Shown here: piece by piece, positions 47,514 to 52,838 of the stretch
Position numbering within the stretch: the first letter of the stretch is position 1
Layout: each line of letters opens with the position of its first letter
Origin: Microcaldota archaeon
GTDB taxonomy: Archaea; Micrarchaeota; Micrarchaeia; Anstonellales; Bilamarchaeaceae
Direction: 5' to 3'
Length of the DNA stretch: 52,838 nt
NCBI GenBank assembly: GCA_016212505.1
Contig: JACRGB010000001.1
Span: 1 to 52,838 of the forward strand
Notes under the pieces: generated by a model
Databases searched by the model: none
Told to the model about the DNA's origin: nothing
Seen by the model: only the letters and a program-made list of their open reading frames with translations
Position numbers and translations under genes: made by a program

Positions 47514-49223
47514 ATGCAAGCATCTGGAGTCCCTCCTTCCCAGCCTCCCCGTTCTCCTCCATCCAGAGGTACGCATCCGCCAGTTCCCGTACCAAGGCCT
47601 GAGCTGCATAGTTACACTGCTGCACAGGATCCTCTCATAGACACCGTAATTAGCGGGATTCCGGATTCATCCGGCAATGCACAAAAATACCAGATTGTAA
47701 GCGTTTTTAGGGAAGGTGGCTCTTCCCGTATTTATCTTGGCAGGGCTTTTCCTAATGAAGCCGGTGCGCCTTTAGGATCTTTAGACAAAGCTCCAGAAAA
47801 AACACCAGAAAAAACCCCGGATGAGCACACATTTGCGATCAAGGTCCTACGCAGCTCCTTTAAGAGCAATGATAGGGCACTTGCACGCTTTTTGAGGGAG
47901 GCAGAAATACTGCAAAGATTAAGTTATCATACAAATATACTCCGTTATGTGGATCATGGGACTATTGATGCAAATTCTGGAGTAAGGCCTTATTTAGTGA
48001 CCGAGTACCTTCAAGGCAAAACCCTCTCACAGTTTATCGCAGCACACCGAGACCTCTCCTGGAAAGAGGCAAGTTTTTACATCAAACAGATGCTTGAGGG
48101 CCTGATGGCGGTGCATGGCCAAGATATCCTCCATAGGGACCTGAAGCCGGAAAATATTATCATCCTTGCAGATGGAACGGTAAAAATTCTTGATTTTGGG
48201 ATTGCAAAAGACATTACCCGGTCTAATCTGACCGCGCAAGGCCAACTTTTCGGTACTCCTGATTATATGTCCCCAGAACAAATGACTGATCCTGGTGCAG
48301 TTGATCTGCGTTCGGACATATTCGCCTTAGGGGTCATAATGTTCGAAATGGTTGCCGATGCCTCACCATTCACCCAATATAATGGGCACAACTATACTGA
48401 TCTGGTCCGGGAGAAATTAGCAGGAAAGTATTTTACTCCCAGTGCTGTCCGTTCGGATATCCTCTTGCCTCCAAATATTGAACAAATAATCATGCGGGCT
48501 ATGGCACCAAAATCAGGAGCGCGATACCAAAGCGCCCGGGAACTTCGGGACGCAATTTTCGCGGCAGAAGGATTACTTGTTGATCCCGGAGCAGCCAATG
48601 CCCTTTCATTATCTCCTGATTCATCTCCTCTGCTACTTACCGCTGCGCCAGCAATAACTCCTGCGCCGGCACCGGTTTCGTCTCCCTCCCCCTCACGAAA
48701 ATCCTCCCGCTTCTTTATGGCTGTGGGTGTAACTGCTGCAATTGCCGCCCTTGCCGCGGCAGGATCATTCGGCGCAATATTAGGTTCGCGATTTAGGCCC
48801 GCGCAAGCACCACAAACTCCGCAAGCTTATGCAATAGTTCTTCCAAAACAAGTAACCATAAACTTAACTGCCCCTTCTGGCTCGAAAGTGGTGCTTCCTA
48901 ATGGAAGTATTATCCAGATGGAATCCGGAAATTTTCACTTCGATCTCACTTCCAGCGATGTATATACTTTTGTTGATATAACCCTCAATGGAATAACAAT
49001 AACAAAAAGATTTTCATTATCAAATGATGTAACTATCAATGTAACTGCAGATAATTTTAAAGCTCCAAAACATCGGAGCTCACGCACAGCAAAATCACGC
49101 ATTGAACCTGAAACCGATGATCTTTCATTGGATGAGTCTGAGTCTGATTCTAATTCCAATGCTTCCGGTGTGAGTAAGACCGAAGGCCCTTCCTCTTCCT
49201 CAGCTGATAGCCCAAAAAAGTGA
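47514..49223 (+). CDS. Hanks-type Ser/Thr kinase 3, single TM
   Basis: FAIKVL, ILHRDLKPENIIIL, DFGIAKD, SPEQM. Confidence 0.93.
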   Translation: MQASGVPPSQPPRSPPSRGTHPPVPVPRPELHSYTAAQDPLIDTVISGIPDSSGNAQKYQIVSVFREGGSSRIYLGRAFPNEAGAPLGSLDKAPEKTPEKTPDEHTFAIKVLRSSFKSNDRALARFLREAEILQRLSYHTNILRYVDHGTIDANSGVRPYLVTEYLQGKTLSQFIAAHRDLSWKEASFYIKQMLEGLMAVHGQDILHRDLKPENIIILADGTVKILDFGIAKDITRSNLTAQGQLFGTPDYMSPEQMTDPGAVDLRSDIFALGVIMFEMVADASPFTQYNGHNYTDLVREKLAGKYFTPSAVRSDILLPPNIEQIIMRAMAPKSGARYQSARELRDAIFAAEGLLVDPGAANALSLSPDSSPLLLTAAPAITPAPAPVSSPSPSRKSSRFFMAVGVTAAIAALAAAGSFGAILGSRFRPAQAPQTPQAYAIVLPKQVTINLTAPSGSKVVLPNGSIIQMESGNFHFDLTSSDVYTFVDITLNGITITKRFSLSNDVTINVTADNFKAPKHRSSRTAKSRIEPETDDLSLDESESDSNSNASGVSKTEGPSSSSADSPKK

Positions 49224-49237
49224 CTGATCCAGCTACC

Positions 49238-49268
49238 TATTAAATCTTTTCGTACAATTAACTACAAC
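49238..49268 (+). promoter_or_regulatory. Shared kinase promoter block, copy 4 (diverged)
   Basis: TATTAAATCTTTTCGTACAATTAACTACAAC then ATG. Confidence 0.55.
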
Positions 49269-51251
49269 ATGAGATGGCTACGAAACCGGGGGAATCGTCC
49301 TCCTTCGAATAATCCACCAAAAGAACCAGTAAAAGATAATGATCCTACTAATGTTTTTAAGAGAACTGAAGGCCCGCCTACAATAAGAGACCTTTCCTCT
49401 GCTGCTGGGGCACCTCGTTCAGATGTCACTCATCCTGTGCACACCGGAGATTTGCTAATAGCTGAAGAAAATGTAACTGGCTCAGCTGGTGCACCTCGTT
49501 CCGATCCTCCGCCAGTTCACCCTCTTTCTCCTGATGGTTCAGGAACAGCTGAATTGAATGTTGATGATCTTGTGCCCATCGATTCTCCTGATGCTCCTGC
49601 TTCTCGTGCGGTTCCGCCATCTCCACCACCTGCTCCAAGTGAGGCTGCTCCCCGGGCGCGTCCGCCAGCACCCTCTTCAGACGTAGACGACCCATTAATT
49701 GGCACGGTGCTGACCGGCCGTATGGTTGGCGATCGAATTGTTTTTTATAAAATCACAGAACCACTTGGCAGTGGAGGCCAGGCGGCTGTTTATCTTGCTG
49801 AATGCATTGACCGCTCGGGTGATACAATATCCTCCCCATCAGGTAATGGCTCTAGGGTTGCCCTGAAAATTCTGTCTGATGTTCCTAATGATAATGATGA
49901 TGCTATAGCCAGATTCGTACGGGAAGCAGAAGTATTGATGACGCTGAACCATCCAAATATTATCAAGGCCCTTGATTTTGGGCAGATCGGAAGGACTTTT
50001 TTTATTGCATTTGAAACCCTGAGTGGTTCTTCTTTAGAGAAAACCTCTCCGCCAGTAGCTTGGGGGGATTTTCTCAAACCTATAGTCTTGCAGATCTGCA
50101 ATGCTCTTGAAGCTGCTCATACCAATAATCCAAGCATAACCCATAGGGACATAAAACCATCAAACATCTTTTATTCCCGCGATGGCCAGGTTAAGCTGCT
50201 GGATTTTGGAATTGCAAGAATTGTGGATGACCGGAGTATAGTGACCAGGCCACACATCCGCATTGGCAGCTATGACTATATGGCCCCAGAACAATTTAGG
50301 GACGAAAAAGGCGATTCACGGTCGGATTTATTTTCGCTCGGAGTTTTGATGTACCATATGCTTACTGGCACCTATCCGTTTACTCCGCTTAAGGGCAACA
50401 CTCTAGATGCAGTTGTGTTTTCAAAACTTCACAGTGACCCGGTTTCCATAAGCGATCGTTGCCCCTCGCGCAAGCCGCCTGAAGCTGTTGAAGCAATAAT
50501 TATGAAACTGCTTAAGCGCGATCCAAATGAACGTTATCAGTCTGCAAGAGAAGTGGCAGATGCTATTATTGCAATAGATGCGCCTGCAAAAATAACTCCT
50601 CCCCCTGCCGCACTACCTGCCACTGCAGGAATTCCCGCGCCAGCACCTATCTCCCTCTCTGGTTCTGCGCCTACAGATGCTCCTCCTCTTGCCCCGCCAA
50701 AAAGAAAAAGCAATGTTGCGCCATTTGTGTTTGGTGCGGTTATTGCTGCCCTAGCCACCGTAGCCTTTTTCAAATATGGATCCCCAATGCTCGATCGTAT
50801 TCCGCCCGATCCTCCCAAAACCGTTTCTTCAGTAACAAAGAAGCCCCAGAAGTCCGTGGTCGATGAGTTTACCATTAACTTTAAACTTACCTTTCCTGCG
50901 AATTCTACTTCTAAATTTTCAGACCTACGCGTTGTTCCTGCTAATCCGAAAGTGGCTGTTAAAATAAACCCTGATGGGTTTTCCCTTATTTACCCAAAAA
51001 ACATTGGCAAAAAAGTATCGTTCAAGCTATTCCTAAATGACCAGCTCGTATCTTCCTATGATGCTACTCCTTTTGGATCTGTTGCATCAATAGACCTTGG
51101 TGAAATAAGGCAAGAAATCCGAACTCCCAAAAAATCGCCGCGAACTCGTGCAATTGCCGCAAACCCCCACGATTTGGGCGAGACTGAAGGATCTGCTGCT
51201 GCGGAAAGTCCACAAGATCCAGCAGTTTCTGATGGCGGCGCATTATACTGA
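49269..51251 (+). CDS. Hanks-type Ser/Thr kinase 4, single TM
   Basis: GSGGQAAVYLA, VALKIL, THRDIKPSNIFY, DFGIARI, APEQF. Confidence 0.93.
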   Translation: MRWLRNRGNRPPSNNPPKEPVKDNDPTNVFKRTEGPPTIRDLSSAAGAPRSDVTHPVHTGDLLIAEENVTGSAGAPRSDPPPVHPLSPDGSGTAELNVDDLVPIDSPDAPASRAVPPSPPPAPSEAAPRARPPAPSSDVDDPLIGTVLTGRMVGDRIVFYKITEPLGSGGQAAVYLAECIDRSGDTISSPSGNGSRVALKILSDVPNDNDDAIARFVREAEVLMTLNHPNIIKALDFGQIGRTFFIAFETLSGSSLEKTSPPVAWGDFLKPIVLQICNALEAAHTNNPSITHRDIKPSNIFYSRDGQVKLLDFGIARIVDDRSIVTRPHIRIGSYDYMAPEQFRDEKGDSRSDLFSLGVLMYHMLTGTYPFTPLKGNTLDAVVFSKLHSDPVSISDRCPSRKPPEAVEAIIMKLLKRDPNERYQSAREVADAIIAIDAPAKITPPPAALPATAGIPAPAPISLSGSAPTDAPPLAPPKRKSNVAPFVFGAVIAALATVAFFKYGSPMLDRIPPDPPKTVSSVTKKPQKSVVDEFTINFKLTFPANSTSKFSDLRVVPANPKVAVKINPDGFSLIYPKNIGKKVSFKLFLNDQLVSSYDATPFGSVASIDLGEIRQEIRTPKKSPRTRAIAANPHDLGETEGSAAAESPQDPAVSDGGALY

Positions 51252-51270
51252 TCCAACTAAAAAAGTTGGA
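51246..51270 (+). terminator. Hairpin after kinase 4
   Basis: TGATCCAACTaaaaaAGTTGGATCA. Confidence 0.5.
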
Positions 51271-51625
51271 TCAACTATACAAAACCAAATGAGGTAAAAT
51301 ACAAAAAACCGAGTCGGAAAAACTTATTTGGTTTTGTATATCAAAGGAAAGCGATTGATTTTCAAAACTGGAAACAGTAAACAAATGGAAAATAGCCCCG
51401 GGCAGATATCCGTTTCCTGTTTCGGGTTTTGTGTTTCCCGAAATGGAATTCGAACTGCCGTCAAAAGGTTTCTTCTTTCTTGATGAAACTTCTTTGAAGC
51501 GCAAAGCGCGTTATCGAAAGAAGTTCCTTCCAAAGCCTTCTATCCTTGACCGTTGTCAGCCTTGATTGGCAAATCTTGAAAGATTTCGTTCAAGGCTCTA
51601 GACGACGGGGCTAAACTGTTCGAGT
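51271..51625. repeat. Nested-hairpin island
   Basis: ATACAAAACCAAAT/ATTTGGTTTTGTAT; TTTCGGG/CCCGAAA; AACTTCTTT/AAAGAAGTT enclosing GCGCAAAGCGC; AGCCTTG/CAAGGCT enclosing AAATCTTGAAAGATTT. Confidence 0.65.
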
Positions 51626-51696
51626 TATCTTTGTTACTATATAAGTATATAAAAAACCTTTCACAAACTTCAATAATGATTGGGCTCGTAGTCGAT

Positions 51697-51720
51697 TCTA
51701 TTTTTTTTAAAATAGCGAAA
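51697..51720 (+). other. Predicted D-loop tRNA intron (~24 nt)
   Basis: TCG:CGA helix, bulges ATT/AAA, inner CTATTTT:AAAATAG; removal gives a D-arm of usual length. Confidence 0.65.
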
Positions 51721-51742
51721 ACGGTAAGACGCCACTCTCACA

Positions 51743-51770
51743 GAAACTTTTTGGAAAAAAGTTTTGAGTG
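51743..51770 (+). other. Predicted 37/38 tRNA intron (28 nt)
   Basis: CTCA:TGAG helix, bulges CAG/TGC, inner AAACTTTTT:AAAAAGTTT; spliced loop CTCACAC. Confidence 0.88.
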
Positions 51771-51944
51771 CAGTGGAGATGCGCGGTTCGATTCCGCGCG
51801 AGCCCAATTTTCCCTCAATCGCCAGTTTTCAGTCTAGCGTTTTGCCGACTGGAAAATTGGGCGACTTGGCCGAAGGCCAAGAAGAGTCAAATAATCCCTT
51901 TGTCGCCATTTTCAGTTCCCAGTTTCTGCTGATCCTGTTTTCGT

Positions 51945-51996
51945 ATTGTAAATTTGATAATTTACAATTCGGACAAATTTTTGCGAAAATTTGTCC
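51945..51996. repeat. Two-hairpin module E (upstream of kinase 5)
   Basis: ATTGTAAATTTGATAATTTACAAT-TC-GGACAAATTTTTGCGAAAATTTGTCC. Confidence 0.85.
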
Positions 51997-52024
51997 TTCC
52001 GCTCGCTCCCCTGAATTACGCTCA

Positions 52025-52055
52025 TTTAAAATACTTTTGAAACACTAATTATAAC
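52025..52055 (+). promoter_or_regulatory. Shared kinase promoter block, copy 5
   Basis: TTTAAAATACTTTTGAAACACTAATTATAAC then ATG. Confidence 0.65.
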
Positions 52056-52718
52056 ATGTCGCGTATGAAAAGGCCTCAAGTTCCTGGGCAACCTGCTCAA
52101 CCAGAGCAAGTTCGGCACTCTGCCGGATCAGCTGATACTGTGCTGATGAGCTCTGTTCCTGCAGCAACACAGTCAGCTCCAGCAATGGCACCAGATGCCC
52201 TTTCTACCCAACCACGCAACTCACTTATCGACCTTGTTCTTCCAGCTGGCCTTAATGCTCTTGGCAGGCCAGTTAATTATAAGATCGTTAGGGAATTAGG
52301 CAAAGGCGGCCAAGCATCAGTTTTTTTGGCAGAACGCACTGACCTGGAGTATGATCTTAGTTCAACCCCGTCAATTACCCACCTTAACGTGAACAAATAT
52401 CCCGCTGCGGTTGCGGTGAAGGTTCTCGAAGAACGCTACGTTGCTACTGCGATTACGTTATTTGAAAGAGAAATATCTGCCATCGCTAGTTTGCACAACC
52501 CAAACATTGTAAGGTACATTTCTCACGGTTTATTTGACAAATCCCGCCGCTATGTTATGACTGAATATGTGAATGGCAGATCCCTTGGTGCGCTAGTGAA
52601 TGAAGGGCAACTGGCTTCCTCTCACACCAAAGGAATTCTGGAGCAAATCTGCACTGCAATGGCTGCAGCACATGAAAAGGGCATATATCATCGGGACTTA
52701 AATCGGGTTGCGCGCTAA
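52056..52718 (+). pseudogene. Hanks-type Ser/Thr kinase 5, broken after HRDL
   Basis: GKGGQASVFLAER...VAVKVLEERY...KGIYHRDLN then RVAR-stop inside a nested-hairpin block. Confidence 0.7.
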
Positions 52719-52799
52719 TCCCCACCTTTTCTAAGGTGGGGTCGTAAAAGCGCAACAAATGGTAAGGGGTTAAGGGGAAAAGCCAGATTTTCCCCTTAA
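52708..52799. repeat. Nested-hairpin block interrupting kinase 5
   Basis: TTGCGC...GCGCAA enclosing CCCCACC...GGTGGGG; TTAAGGGGAAAA...TTTTCCCCTTAA. Confidence 0.75.
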
Positions 52800-52838
52800 G
52801 TATCTAATTTTTACCGGAATATTTTTGCTCAGTAGTGG

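Larger units (their letters stand above)
51682..51806 (+). tRNA. tRNA-Val(CAC) with two predicted introns
   Basis: Acceptor GGGCTCG/CGAGCCC + A, D-stem GTC/GAC, anticodon stem CCACT/AGTGG, T-arm CGCGG-TTCGATT-CCGCG. Confidence 0.9.

Noticed and set aside
51764-52048. 94-aa ORF 51764-52048
   Set aside because: Runs through the tRNA-Val 3' half and hairpin module E; most likely non-coding.
1-52838. CRISPR array
   Set aside because: The repeated hairpin modules are dispersed and not regularly spaced; no cas genes seen.

Overview
This 52.8-kb window is from an archaeon. Diagnostic genes are Cdc48, RPA, RtcA, Bud32, Rnp2/Pop5, eS1/uS15, NAC, an archaeal-type ProRS and a DHH nuclease. The lineage is probably DPANN or another early-branching group, but this was not tested. 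Housekeeping genes fill about 0.4-24.7 kb and 40-43.7 kb, with four toxin-antitoxin-like modules among them (RelE-like/wHTH, HepT-MntA, VapBC, AbiE). The main non-standard content is: (1) tRNA-Leu(CAA) and tRNA-Val(CAC), each with two predicted BHB introns, one of them in the T-loop or D-loop; (2) many islands of nested perfect hairpins, including a recurring two-hairpin module found five times, twice in frame inside coding genes, plus a ~320-nt multibranched candidate RNA at 24.96-25.28 kb; (3) a minus-strand accessory operon encoding a His-rich protein, three small proteins and a 3619-aa protein with apparent degenerate GGDEF-like and kinase-like domains; (4) five tandem Hanks-type Ser/Thr kinases sharing a promoter block and carrying a beta-rich extracytoplasmic tail. 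Also present are a HIT pseudogene broken by a hairpin element, a gene split by one in-frame TGA, an eS1 gene without a normal start codon, repeated copies of the tRNA-Leu 3' end, and a caspase-like protein. All calls come from reading the sequence; no searches or folding programs were run.
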